Source: Thereva unica (Eukaryota > Arthropoda > Insecta > Diptera > Therevidae). Taken from it: 64,000 nt of DNA. The position numbers were made by a program, and so were the translations under genes. Shown here piece by piece: positions 11,268 through 21,554 of this stretch. Under the pieces are notes generated by a model, which was not told the origin of the DNA, did no database searches, and saw only the letters and a list, made by a program, of their open reading frames with translations. Numbering within the stretch: position 1 is the first letter of the stretch; every line of letters begins with the position of its first letter. The DNA lies in contig OX465283.1 in NCBI GenBank assembly GCA_949987705.1, positions 131,962,101-132,026,100 on the forward strand, in the 5' to 3' direction.

Positions 11268-12090
11268 CTGCATACCCGAAATTACCTTCACCAGGAACTA
11301 CGGAATCAAGATGCGATCACGTCGTAAATGCAGAAATAGACCACACAGCCATAAACTTCTTTACTGACGGCTCTAAGCTCGAGGGTCGGGTAGGAGGAAG
11401 AGTTTTTTCCACAGAGCTTGGGATTGAAATCTGTTTAGGAAGTAAAGCTGACGAACTGGCTAGGAAAGACACGACCGCCATTCTCCCTCCAGGAAAGGAA
11501 AGGGTTAGTATATCTTAGGCCACTTTTAAACTCCGAAGCAAACAGCACACCAACTAGTAGTACTAAATGCGACACCTGAGCTTAGACTATCACATGAAAA
11601 ACACAATGCAACAACCGAAGGAGCATTGGAGGGATCTTAATAAATACACCTTGGCCTTAACCTGTCCCTCTTATGATCTCAGGCGGATCACTTCACTACT
11701 AAGCCTCGAGAGACAAGACCTCTCAGCTATAGTGAAAGTGCTGACCCGACACTGCCTGTCTTGACACCTAAAATTTTTGCAGAAGCTGTAAGAATCCGGA
11801 CGAGGAGGAAAGTGTACTATATCTGCTCTATCACTATCCAGCCCTAAGCAGAAGGAGACTTATCACCCTTGGTGAGCCCTTTCCAAGTACGCTAGCAGAA
11901 ATCTCGAAGATTGGGATCTCACAACTTAGGAGATTCATTACTTTCTCGAGATGGTTTAGCGAAGACACTTTAACATCAATCTGAAATTGGCATCACTATG
12001 GCATCACAATGGGCCTATCCTTTTGGCCTAAGTGTATGAGCTTGAACCAACAGCTCAGCCATATCTTACCTAACCTTACCTAAGTTAAAG
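11268..12090 (+). pseudogene. I/LOA-type LINE RNase H and C-terminal Zn-knuckle, with 3' tail
   Basis: RNase H start FFTDGSKLEG near 11350, then GSKADELARKDTTAILPPG (near 11440-11500), then WRDLNKYTLALTCPSYDLRR and LLSLERQDLSAIVKVLTRHC. In another frame comes NFCRSCKNPDEEESVLYLLY then HYPALSRRRLITLGEPF, the CCHC-like C-terminal box of I-group LINEs. The short 3' UTR ends with repeated CTTACCTAACCTTACCTAA (12066-12085), the short tandem tail typical of I-group LINEs. This is one copy with 9591-9823 and 10041-10803, about 1.8 kb of LINE after removing the two MITEs. Confidence 0.83.
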
Positions 12091-12317
12091 GTGGAAGTGT
12101 TTAAATCATGCATTAAAGCTAGAAAGGCTTGGCCTGACTTTACTACAGCATGCAGATATCAAGTGACCTCTTGATGTTGTTGTGGAAGCTCAACCAAACG
12201 TTCTCTTTGCAACTGTCTGACTCTAGCCAAGATTAGAGATTTAGGACCAGTGCGATTGGAACCTGAATGGCTTGATCTAAACCACTCAAAGTATACTGCC
12301 CTATAACTAAGTGAACA

Positions 12318-12390
12318 TGAACGCCGCGGAGTGGTTTCGAACCACGGACCTCTGGGGTGGTAGTCGGGCCCATAACTCCTACAGGCAGGG
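12318..12390 (-). mobile_element. tRNA-like SINE head (1 of 3 in the cluster)
   Basis: The minus strand reads a B-box-like GTGGTTCGAAACCAC preceded by CCCAGAGGTCC, the same short stretch that precedes the B box in the SINE at 3783-4255 (CCAGAGGTCCC). The acceptor stem is not formed. It is probably the head of a related SINE whose body is degenerate or different. Confidence 0.45.
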
Positions 12391-12469
12391 CACAGGAAAT
12401 TGCTATAAAAAGGGATCACAAGAAAGATTGAATTTTATCTAAGTGGAAGAATTGTAACTACAAAGGCCT

Positions 12470-12548
12470 ATGCTGATACGTGGAATTGAACCCCGAACCT
12501 TTAAGCTGGAAGTCAAGCTCTTTTAGTCCTATACCTATCGAGTTAAGC
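12470..12548 (-). mobile_element. tRNA-like SINE head (2 of 3)
   Basis: The minus strand contains AAAGGTTCGGGGTTCAATTC, where GGTTCAATTCC fits the B-box consensus, about 55 nt downstream of a weak A-box. T-stem pairing is poor, so a functional tRNA is unlikely. Confidence 0.4.
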
Positions 12549-12974
12549 CTTCTTTATAAAATACATAAATATCAATGAATGCTGCACAAATTTTTATAAA
12601 TAGGTTTTCAAGATAATGTTTGGAGGCGGTCTAACGATAATGAATATGTGAAAAAGAAGCATAGTGAAAAACTGTAAGAGATATTGATTTGTTTATCTTT
12701 GAAACTCTTGTCTTTTCGACAAACAGAACACTAATTGTGTAAAAAGGAGCACGATTTATACCAAGTATTAACACAGTAATACATACATATAGCATTTTAT
12801 AAGTGTATGGCATCTAATACTTCCTACTTTAATACGGTACAAGCATTGAAGCTCACTCTTCATTCATGCTGCAATAAAAGACGGAATAGTACCAGAATTT
12901 TCACTGAAGATTCTAGAAAATCATCAATGAACAATAAATAGTTGAAATTGAGAATATACAACAATTTGCAATGA

Positions 12975-13055
12975 TAAATGGAAATCGAACCCAGGGTTTC
13001 TGGCTGAGCGTCTTCCATAGGTGCAAACTAAGCCCTTTGACCGGGCGCAGTTGGG
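12975..13055 (-). mobile_element. tRNA-like SINE head (3 of 3)
   Basis: The minus strand contains CCCTGGGTTCGATTTCC, a B-box-like motif, preceded by GCTCAGCCAGAAA and a GGCTTAGTTTG A-box-like segment. The T stem does not close. It is one of three such heads within about 740 bp, all on the same strand. Confidence 0.35.
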
Positions 13056-14145
13056 CAGGGGTTCAGTTTCAAAAATTTAAGTTTATTGGACATTTTCTTT
13101 TAGAATTTAACTTCGTTTCCAGATTAAATATATTTCTATTATCCGGATTAATATCTCAAGCTTATTTTCTCAGTATTTTCTTTCTATTTTTTGTTTATGG
13201 TCGATCATAGTGGAGATGAGTCTTTGGGGATACCGTAGCACTTTTAAATTTTCTACTAATATATGCTCGTACATATTCTATGAATTATCCGATTTGTGTT
13301 AATTAATGGATGAGAGAACCAAAAGCCCTTTTGATAAAAGTTAGAAGATCTTTTTGCTTTGTCTTTTTATATTTACGATTCGTCCCTTTCTCAATTAATT
13401 AATATAAACTTTATTAATATAAATATTTTTATATAGACAGTCTTTTTATGATGCCTTTAACTTCAGCCCTTGTAAAAGTGGTTCAAAGAAATATCTGTGG
13501 ATAAAGCCTTCCTTGCATGTCACGAAGAAGCATCCTTAGAGTGCAACGGGGAATGAAAAACATGTAGAAAATGGAAACAGCATATTGGGTGACTTTTCCT
13601 TATGCTGGTAAACAATCTAGTCACGTTGTATTATGAATTTGGGCATCGATTTTCCGTGCACGAGACTTTACTCGCTGCATTTTAAGGCTGCTTATTTTTA
13701 ATTAACACAAAGTGGCCTTAGCAAAGACATTCTTTGGAACTACTTCTAAAAGGCCTGAAGGAAAAGGCATAATTTAAGTGTTATCAGTCGTGGAATATGT
13801 TTATGTTTTTATATCCCACCCCGAACGATCCAAGGCCGGCTTAATTCATGGTTAAATAAATATCACCACAAATTACTTTTGGCAATTGCCAATTGCATTC
13901 ATTCAGTGCATTTTGCAAAACTAAAGTATGAATATTTCTAAAAAATTGATTTTCGCGACTTTTGACCCTCCATAACTTGAGTAGTCGGTCAGTTGATTTT
14001 ATGGACTTTGGGGAAATTATTTGTGACACCAAAATAAAGGGAATTCCGCTGGAAAATTTCCAGTTTCTTTTTTTAGAGGTTTATGTACATACATATGTAT
14101 AAATTGCAGAATGCAGGATAGTAGGATTACAATGTTCCGTTGCGT
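13056..14145. other. AT-rich spacer, no gene recognised
   Basis: Small ORFs only (at most 79 codons). It contains an ACATACATATGTAT-type palindromic microsatellite near 14088-14100. Nothing further is supported. Confidence 0.35.
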
Positions 14146-14286
14146 ATGGTTCTTGTCGGGCCGCCCGATGTCAATTCGATGTCCGAGGATACAGCCATTG
14201 AACCTGAGTTGGACGATGATGACGCCAACCCCATTTCGTCATTTTCCTTTGAGATAGAAGTGGAGATAGAAGAGATAGAGAGATAA
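14146..14286 (+). CDS. Short acidic ORF, unrecognised
   Basis: A 46-codon open frame starts at ATG 14146. It reads MVLVGPPDVNSMSEDTA, an acidic run with four Asp, and a tail of alternating Glu and Ile/Val ending EIER. Its composition resembles the acidic N-terminus of piggyBac-type transposases, but no downstream transposase domain is visible. It is too short for the usual ORF cut-off. I list it because its composition stands out from the flanking AT-rich DNA. It may be chance. Confidence 0.22.
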   Translation: MVLVGPPDVNSMSEDTAIEPELDDDDANPISSFSFEIEVEIEEIER

Positions 14287-14539
14287 CTAACAAAATTATT
14301 TCATACCTTATAACCTATGAACTAGGCCTACTGGGGATACCGTGTAAAAACGCTGCTTTGCATTTTACTTCGAAGGTGGTGCGGAAAAGAATGCAGCGCG
14401 ATGCCCGGGTTTTCCAAGCCCCATATCTAAAAAATCATTGGTTCTAGGTAAATTTCGTATAGGACATTTTTATGCAGATTCATCTCACAAACAATCGTTA
14501 CTTAGCCAAAAATTGCATAAAACCGATAATTTACGAGAT

Positions 14540-14950
14540 ATCGTGCCACATGAAAAAGGGCCCTTTTAAGGACAACTTTACTAGTTAGCAAACCAAAAAT
14601 CCTCCTATTTCTGTTAACAATAATAAGCATGCGATTAACAGGTTGGTGGCGCCATAATTGGTATAAGAGTAAGTAATGTAAAAGAGAGGTTCACCTTTCA
14701 GGTCTCAGGTTCTATTTATTCACTCCAAATGACGTTGGGAACAATGACGTATGAATATAACTTCAGGAACCTCGCGACGTTTATGGAGATAGCATAAGTA
14801 TGTAGTTTAAATTTTCTCTCATAAGCCAAGGCGCGCACTGACGTGGGACGGCGGTGTAGTGCCGGTGGCATGGCAATTAAATTGCAAGTAGTGAGGCAGA
14901 GAGATGGCATCGAAGTGGTTTAATCCGTACCGAAGCGGCATCGATTTACC
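14540..14950 (-). pseudogene. Jockey-type LINE, copy 1, C-terminal and 3' region
   Basis: This segment aligns, in the same orientation, with 24340-24605 plus 25042-25100. Shared landmarks are TAAGCATGCGATTAAC, CCATAATTGGT, CTCGCGACG and CTCTCATAAG. The second copy encodes the Jockey C-terminus in an open frame. Here RYGLNHFD and AYERKFKLHTYAI-like reading can still be seen between stops. It continues, after two insertions, with the RT/EN segment at 16170-16700. Confidence 0.65.
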
Positions 14951-15535
14951 GCATGATTTTTTTTTTTTCAATTAAAATATGGTCGTCGGACGATGCGGAT
15001 GTTCTTGCATGTGTCCAAACCATTAACCTGTACAATAAAAAAATCACTCAAGTAAAAGGTACATTCGGTTCATCCACTGACAGCAAAGTGCGGCATTTTT
15101 AATGTTTTCCCCAAAATATAACCCCTAGTTGGAGGTAAAGTGGCATTTGCCACCTCAAAATAAATTTGTCGGGGACTAGTGGCAACCAAATGATGCCAGT
15201 CCGCCGCATAACCGTCACTACATCCAAACGCGCGCTCCTTCCCTTAATTCCGTGTGATTAAAAGATTCCACTTGCCACTTGTACCAAGTTTATATGTAAG
15301 TGTAGTTTCATTCCAGGATCTTCAATCCAAAGTAAAACTCCCTATGTGTTTATAAGCAATGGTAGTGAAAATCCAACATACTTTCTGTTTAGATGACAGC
15401 CCTAAGCTCAAATTCAACATGATAGCAAAGACAAATGTAAAGCCAATGTTTAATTTAATATATTTAAAACAATCATTAAATAAGAAAACTAGTTGGGATG
15501 TGGGTTCGAGAGATCCAAAGGTGTGGGGGGGAGAG
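14951..15535. mobile_element. Insertion in Jockey copy 1, unclassified (poly-T at left)
   Basis: Compared with Jockey copy 2, about 0.58 kb separates adjacent parts of the LINE here. The left edge has a T run at about 14959-14969, as expected of a minus-strand retro-insert with a 3' poly-A tail. Near the right edge (15486-15510) it shares AACTAGTTGGGATGTGGGTT and flanking bases with 60252-60276. There is no coding capacity beyond a 64-codon ORF. No target duplication was found. Confidence 0.45.
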
Positions 15536-15558
15536 ATCAAAATTACTATCTAACCTAA

Positions 15559-16169
15559 GCCGTGTTTTTTTAATGAACTATATAGTTCTTTATCGAGTTC
15601 ATTAAAAAAACGACAAGGGAAATTTCATAAAACGCCTACTTCGATGCTTAAAAATTTCAAAATTAAACGGAAGTTAAGTGCTATTTTTTACACTGTTACA
15701 CGAAATCTTCGTTAGAAAATAATAAATATGTTTATAAAAAATCAATTTATTTATTTATTTATTTCACAAACCAGTAGTACATCAGTACAGTACTTACAGA
15801 GGTATACGCAGATACCTGTGCGCAAGAACTGGTATTAAATTTAACCTAAAACTAACATCTAGTAGATAACACTTATAATTCAGTAAAATTTGCTTGACTT
15901 AGATAATTCACATTACTTATATAAAACCAATTATTTGTTATAAATTTGCTCTCATCACTTTCCTGTTGTTTTTATTTTTAAATTACGTCTTTCCGACCCC
16001 CGAAAGTATGCAACATGCCAACCCCCGAAAGTATGCAACATGCCAACCCCCGAAAGTATGCAATATGCAAATTAAGAAATTTCCCAAAACCTCGATAGAA
16101 ACCCCCATAAAACCTGGGTTTTGAGATTTGTATGGGGAAGAACTATATAGTTCATTAAAAAAACACGGC
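15559..16169. mobile_element. MITE of 611 bp with perfect 32-bp TIRs
   Basis: Bases 15559-15590 and 16138-16169 are exact inverted complements, starting GCCGTGTTTTTTTAATGAAC. The TIR contains the 14-bp palindrome GAACTATATAGTTC. A further inverted copy of its outer part lies just inside the left end (15595-15610), so the left terminus can fold on itself. The interior holds a three-unit 25-bp tandem repeat and no ORF. It interrupts Jockey copy 1. A target duplication is not obvious, so the superfamily is undetermined. Confidence 0.9.
15996..16070 (+). repeat. Three-copy 25-bp tandem repeat inside the MITE
   Basis: Three adjacent units, ACCCCCGAAAGTATGCAACA plus TGCCA. The first two are identical and the third differs at two positions. 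It lies near the right end of the 611-bp MITE. Confidence 0.92.
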
Positions 16170-16700
16170 TCTAGTCTCTAGATCGATTACAGAGTTAGCG
16201 AGGGAGACCTTGTTGTCGAGAAAAGTATAGTCATAAATTATAACACCACGTTTCCTACAAAAAGTCGTGACTTCACATTTACTAATAATAACCGGGTTGT
16301 TGTTGGAACACCAAGAATAGAAGGTGTTTAGGTGTGCTTGCAGAAGTTTGCCACCCTCTATACTCCTTATGTGGTGGTAGTGCTTTATGTCATCAGCGTA
16401 AATAAAGATGTTACACTGCCTTAGCAGTGGACGATTCGAGGACGATTCGATGCTTTCAGATTTGACTCCGCGGAATAGAACTTGGTATGTTCTGTCGGCT
16501 ACGACTGGAACCAAATAGTACAACACCTCCACTGGCCTCCGAATCAATATACTTATTCATTCGAAAAAGTTCGGCATTAAGGATCCCACTGTGTAACCAT
16601 ATTTCTGTAAAAGCGATAATATCGAAGTAATCGGCCAAAGTCGACAGAAACACATCTACTATGAGTTCTTTTTGAACTCTGAACTGAACTCTTTTAATGC
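16170..16700 (-). pseudogene. Jockey-type LINE, copy 1, EN joined to RT by internal deletion
   Basis: On the minus strand the endonuclease start VDVFLSTLADYFDIIAFTEI then WLHSGILNAELF (16660-16550) runs directly into RT VADRTYQVLFRGVKSESIES, NIFIYADDIKHYHHIRSIEG and FCRKRGVIIYDYTFLDNKVS (to 16197). The catalytic FADD box reads YADD. The rest of the EN domain and the RT fingers are missing, so an internal deletion near 16525 joined EN to RT. The MITE at 15559-16169 cuts it on the downstream side. Confidence 0.85.
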
Positions 16701-17946
16701 ATTTTGGATCCTCACTCTCGCCAGAGTTGCAAATTTGATCAGTCATATAAGCTTTGAAACGACTCCTAATTCCGATAAGATCTTGTACAGCTTTTTTTAT
16801 AAAATCGTACACTTGTTGAAAGTCGAAAAATATCTGGTATATCTGGTAAATGAGTTTTATGTTTCTTATACTTTTCCCTTCTTGGAACTATAGTCATTTA
16901 AACAATTTTCAAAAAAAAAAAAATCAGATGAATCATATGAAAGAGCCTTTCCAATAATTTTTTATATACATTTTATTTTTAACTGCTCTTAGAGAGTGTT
17001 CTTAATATTTTTCTGCTTAATCTGAAATTCTAAAGCTCAGAAGTACACTCAAACCATCATGTTATTTCTTCTTAATCTTTGTCAAAGAATTTGTTAAGGA
17101 TGAAATTAGTAGAGTTCGAAGAATCTCCCACAAATATACTTTTTTATTTCTACTTTACAAAAGAATCTTCCAAAATTCAATTAACTTATTTAAATAATAT
17201 CTAAAGCAAGTGGGGCGTGGTAGTCAGTAGACGAAACATGAGCCAGCACAAGCACAAAATCTCGCCCACATAGTAAATTTGACGCATACGAGTACATATA
17301 TGGAAATAGGAAATGAGCTTATACAATATGTACATCTAAAACACAATTTTCTGTACTAATAATAATTAGAATTTAAATACACTTTTAAAAAAATGAATTT
17401 ATCCTCTAATTATTCGTAGTTAAATCCAAAAGACACAATTTTAAGTTTAACTCATTATATAGTTGCAAAGCCAAATAAACTAAATGACCACTTAATTTCA
17501 CTCTGAACATGAAACTGTATACCCTCTTTCATATATACGAGTATAAACCAGCTTGCAGAGCTGCTTTAGAAAAGTTTTACTCACACCACCGCACCACACC
17601 AGTGGTTATATAAAATTCGAGAAGATAAAGGCAGTTTTTGGCGAACAATTTTCCTTTTTCCTACCTTAACATTAAATTTCCCTTTTACCTTACAATAAAG
17701 CATAATTTCGTTGCTGAGCAAAGTGCTTTTATTTAAAACAACAATCCCTTCCTTCCCCTGCAGTGGGGAACATGCCGACAATTTCCTTCACTTATAGTAT
17801 AAAGGAATAAAAATAATTTTGTTTCACTTGATCCTTTTCTGCATAACAATGTAAATGTGTAAGGATTAATTGGCAATTTATAATTTTGTTGTGTGTGCAG
17901 TTTATTTGGAAGTGTACTTATAGGCTATTGATTATGTCATATAGAA
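16701..17946. other. No gene recognised
   Basis: The first about 100 bases may be the end of the Jockey upstream region (minus, NSGESEDPKCIKRVQ-like). The rest is AT-rich with no motif. The ORF at 17581-17781 (minus) is unremarkable. Confidence 0.35.
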
Positions 17947-18876
17947 AGGAACTAAGACGTTCAAGGGGTTTTATTGCAGGATTCGTTCAAAGGGCCATCT
18001 AAGAAGAAAAAACCGCGGAGTGCTATTAAATTAGAGAGTGGAAATTGGAGATAGGGGTCAAAATGGACCCTTTTTAAGTTTTGCAATATATCTCGCAAAC
18101 GAAGCAGAATTTCGATATACTTTATATAGAATTTTGTGTAGGGAATTAAATTTCCAAAAGAAACAGCTTTTTTAAAAAAGATTGAAAAATTTGTTTTATA
18201 TCAAAAATGTTGAAACAAAAAGGAAAAAAGACAGAATTTCAAGTTTTTTTTTTCTTTTTTGCTTTTTTGTCTTTATATTTTTTTGGGTCAGAGTTAAGTA
18301 TAGGTAGGGCTGCCATCGCCTAAATTATAGATGCCGAACAAAAACTACAAAAACCCCAGACATTTGGGTGAAATTAAGTTTTTTTTCCTGGACACCCATT
18401 TCTTTAAAAGAGCAGGAGCTGAGTTGGGTTGAGTGGACCGAATTTCATCTCGACCTCCGTTTATGACTGGGTTGAATCTGGGTAGAACCTAGCTATAAAC
18501 GAGGTAAATAAAAACAAGAAGATGAAACAGAGATGGAAAATAAATGTGAAAAAATTAAAAGAAGAGCAAAAGGGTGAACTAGAGAATCTTCGGGACGCAC
18601 GATTGGCACTCCACTAACCACGAAATTGCTTCGGCAAAGTACCTTGGTGACCCCTTTCTATATAAGATTGAAGCTGTTGTTATTGTTTCGTCCGAAGGGG
18701 ACCGTTTTTGAAGTGAATACTGTTTTAGGCACGATTGGCACTTTTTGGCCTGGCGTAAAAATAGAATCTCGCGTCACGCGCACTTTTGTTGCGCACCTTT
18801 TTCTGAGCACTTGTAGCCATGTAGCTGGCTTCAGAACGGCCGAAAGCGATTAATCCAAGCAAAATATTTCAATGTT

Positions 18877-19094
18877 GGAGCCATGTAGTTGGCTGGAGTA
18901 TGGCAACTTTTGGTCAAGCTCCAGTCGCGGACAGCAGTGTATAATTCTACGGTGTGTGAAGCAAAATAGCTACGGGGGTGTGATGGGTTGCATTTCAATG
19001 TTGCAATTCATTTCATATTCTCACGCACCGTACGCTGCTGTTCGTTGGTGGAACTCGACCAAAAGTTGCCATGCTCCAGCCACCTACATGGCTG
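18877..19094. repeat. Internal inverted repeat, arms of about 75-83 nt
   Basis: Arms 18877-18959 and 19021-19094 are reverse complements with few mismatches. The left arm has GCCATGTAGTTGGCTGGAG and GGCAACTTTTGGTC; the right arm holds the complements. The loop is about 60 nt. The predicted stem would be strong. It could be a fold-back MITE nested in the larger element. The direct repeat TTTCAATGTTG occurs both before the left arm and in the loop. Confidence 0.8.
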
Positions 19095-19639
19095 CAAATA
19101 TTAGGGGCCCGGAACTGTACTCCTTGCTAGCTCAGACTAAACGTCATATAGATACCTATTCTTATTTGATATCCCTAGAAGGGGGCTGTAAAGATATAAG
19201 AAATCCACGATTACATCGTTATTGGCATTTTAAATAAACGACATCACATAGCTTACTGTATTCTGCTCGTCATACTCTTTGATTTGATACCCATGTCGGG
19301 GAAGTAGAAAAGAAAGAGGAACTCCACGCCATATTCGGTGGACGCCATATTCAATGTACCATAAAATTGAAAATACTTTATTGTATTGTCATCAAAACCG
19401 AAGGTGTGTGCCAAATTTGAGCTTCACCGTATATCGCGAAGTGGTCGAAAAATCGATAGGACGGTTAATCCTTACCAACTTGTAAAATATCGATTATTAT
19501 CTACATATCGATGTATCGGTCTGTTTTCCAGCCGTTGGATTTTGATTTCCTAGGTGATATGCATGCTAGAAAACGTGGAAAGGTTTCATATCACGAGTAG
19601 GTTGTAAATATTCTCCTTTCGGCGCCTCAAAGAAGTCAA

Positions 19640-20090
19640 TATAGTTTTTGGTTCGCGCGGCAACGTGCACGTACAAAAATCGCAAACGTTGCAAAAAAAA
19701 CGGTTCGACCGAATTTAATGAAAATCTTTTCAGATCATCTCGTTAATATTCTTCGAACGGCACGTCATCTAAGTCGTTATCTTTTATGGCTCGCGTGATA
19801 TCGTGCTGGTACAAAAATCATTTATGTCGTTCAAACCAAAAAACGGCTCGAACGAATATTATAAAAAAAATTTCAGATTATATTTTCGTTAATACGCTTC
19901 GAATTTCACCTCAAGCAAGGCGATACCTCTTTTGGTTCGCGCGATATCGCGCAGGAGAAAATTACCACATATGTATGCATCCACACACACACATACTCCT
20001 TCTCAATTTTTTGCTTAAAATGCTATTGAGACCTTGAAAAAGATTTTCGGACCGAGTACAATAACTTCCCTATAAACTGGGAAGTTAAAA
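19640..20090 (+). repeat. Helentron/DINE-like tandem monomers and terminal hairpin, short copy
   Basis: About three monomers (anchors near 19650, 19788 and 19934) match those at 60.8-61.8 kb: GGTTCGCGCG, AAAAACGGCT and GAAAATCTTTTCAGATCAT. They are followed by a CA-rich tract, TTTTTTGCTTAAAATGCT, CGGACCGA and an 8-bp-stem hairpin AACTTCCC/GGGAAGTT (20063-20086). The order is the same as at 61.7-61.9 kb. This copy is 5'-truncated and abuts the right TIR of the 17947-20214 element. Confidence 0.85.
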
Positions 20091-20315
20091 GGGCCCATTT
20101 TGACCTCTATCTCTAATTTCCACCCTCTAATTTAATAGCGCTACGCGGTTTTTTCTTGCGTAATTACAATTTGAACGATTCCTGCAATAAAACCCCGTGA
20201 ACGTCTTAGTTCCTCAATGCCCTGTTTTTTAAGATATAATCAATCGACTAATATAAGATTTTAATTTGTTGAATTGTTACTATATACGTACTGATAATGT
20301 TTAATTACTCCGTAG

Positions 20316-20970
20316 TAGGGTGGAGTGAAAAAATTGTTTTTTTACAACGGCTAGGGCATACCTGCAGAAAGTTGTCATTTTAGCTTACAAATGAAGACAA
20401 AAAATATTATTCACCTCATTGCATGTTAAGAGGTGCCCCAGATGGTATAAAGATTTAAAAAAAATTACAAAATCAGCCTTTTGCCCACCTCGAAGGTTGG
20501 CTTTTTTTATTTATGTTGTAGTCAAAATAAACATTACAATTCTTAATTTTGCCTCATTTTAAACACAAACAAAACTATCACGCAAGTTTTAGAACAAAAA
20601 TTATCATGTAAACTATAAACAAGATATTTTTACCATTTTTACAAATTTTAAGAAAACCTCATATTTTAAGTATAAATTGGGCACTATATGTTTATAACTT
20701 TCATATTTGACCCTAAAACAAATTCTAAACAATGCAAAATTACTATTTCAACGATTTTTCAAAATTTATGGATGTATCAGATAGTCTAATAGCAGTATAT
20801 TCACACAATTTTTTTTTTGCAATTGAATTGCATTGGGGCACCTCTAAACGTCATCACAATAAAATAATATTTTGCCAGTTTCATTTACTCATACAAAGGC
20901 AACTTTTTATTGCTATTCCATTACAAAAGCCAATTAAAAAAAATTCTCCATATATTATCGCTCCACCCTA
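20316..20970. mobile_element. hAT-type MITE, 655 bp, with exact 8-bp TSD
   Basis: The ends TAGGGTGGAG (20316-20325) and CTCCACCCTA (20961-20970) are inverted repeats. Both sides carry the same 8 bp, CTCCGTAG (20308-20315 and 20971-20978). An internal inverted pair AGAGGTGCCCCA (near 20430) and TGGGGCACCTCT (near 20835) is also present. The interior is AT-rich and has no transposase. An 8-bp duplication with TAGGG-type ends fits a hAT (Buster-like) MITE. Confidence 0.92.
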
Positions 20971-21422
20971 CTCCGTAGTGCTTTGGACTTGGAAAATATG
21001 CAAAAATTTAATCCTATTTGTTGACGATAATTTATTTTAAAAATAATTATATTAAATCAGGTGTATTCAGATTGAAAATTATTCAGGATTTAAAACATTC
21101 TAATGCAAAAAATAACACAATTAATTCTGAAGATTGAAAGTGCTTTTAAGTTCTTATATTACCAAGAGAAGTAAAAACTACCAACTACAAACTTGTTTCA
21201 ATATCACGAAAATTTTAACAGGAAAAAGCGCTATGAAATCTTTAAAGACGCAAAAAGAAAACGTATAAATTTCTATAAACCCGTCAGATTAGAAGAATAT
21301 ATCTATAAAAATATATAAAAAAAAAATCTCTCCGAGAAAACAACAACTAAATGCTGTTAAGTGAACCATTAAAATGTTATTTGTGGTTATCTTGTGCCAA
21401 AATTCATATCACATATCTCCAG
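20971..21422. other. No gene recognised
   Basis: AT-rich sequence between the hAT MITE and the exon candidate at 21423. If that exon is real, the pyrimidine-poor stretch just before it (ending CATATCTCCAG) would be the intron's 3' end. Confidence 0.3.
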
Positions 21423-21554
21423 GAAGAAAAATTTTCGCAGTGCTTCTGTCTTCCTTTTTGGCAGGATTTATTGTCCGGACCAATGGACCAGACACAGCAT
21501 CAGCAGCTGCAGCAGCACCATCCAAAGGATCAGAGATGGCTTCACAATATCGAG
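21423..21554 (+). CDS. Possible spliced internal exon, unrecognised
   Basis: A 132-bp (44-codon) island of higher GC is bounded by an acceptor-like CATATCTCCAG and a good donor GAG|GTAATA. Two frames are open. One reads RKIFAVLLSSFLAGFIVRTN (a hydrophobic segment then Ala-rich PDTASAAAAAPSKGSE), like a type II membrane anchor. The other reads GPMDQTQHQQLQQHHPKDQR, a Gln/His-rich opa-like run. The exon length is a multiple of three. It is the only stretch in the window that looks more like host coding sequence than transposon, but without neighbouring exons this stays a guess. Confidence 0.3.

Larger units (their letters stand above)
17947..20214. mobile_element. 2.27-kb element with about 130-bp terminal inverted repeats
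   Basis: The left end (17947-18078) and right end (20084-20214) are inverted repeats over about 130 bp. Both begin AGGAACTAAGACGTTC, then GGGGTTTTATTGCAGGA, AAAAAACCGCG, GCTATTAAATTAGAG, GTGGAAATT and GGTCAAAATGG. No transposase motif is visible in between. The interior holds a long hairpin (18877-19094) and a truncated Helentron-like tandem array (19640-20090) that abuts the right TIR. It looks like a composite or fold-back-type non-autonomous element. No clear target duplication was found. Confidence 0.8.

Noticed and set aside
14146..14286. piggyBac transposase N-terminus
   Set aside because: Only the acidic composition matches; no DDD-core motif, TTAA duplication or TIR was found, so it is listed only as an unrecognised ORF.
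17947..20214. MULE, from the long TIRs
   Set aside because: No 8-9 bp target duplication and no MULE transposase motif were seen; left unclassified.
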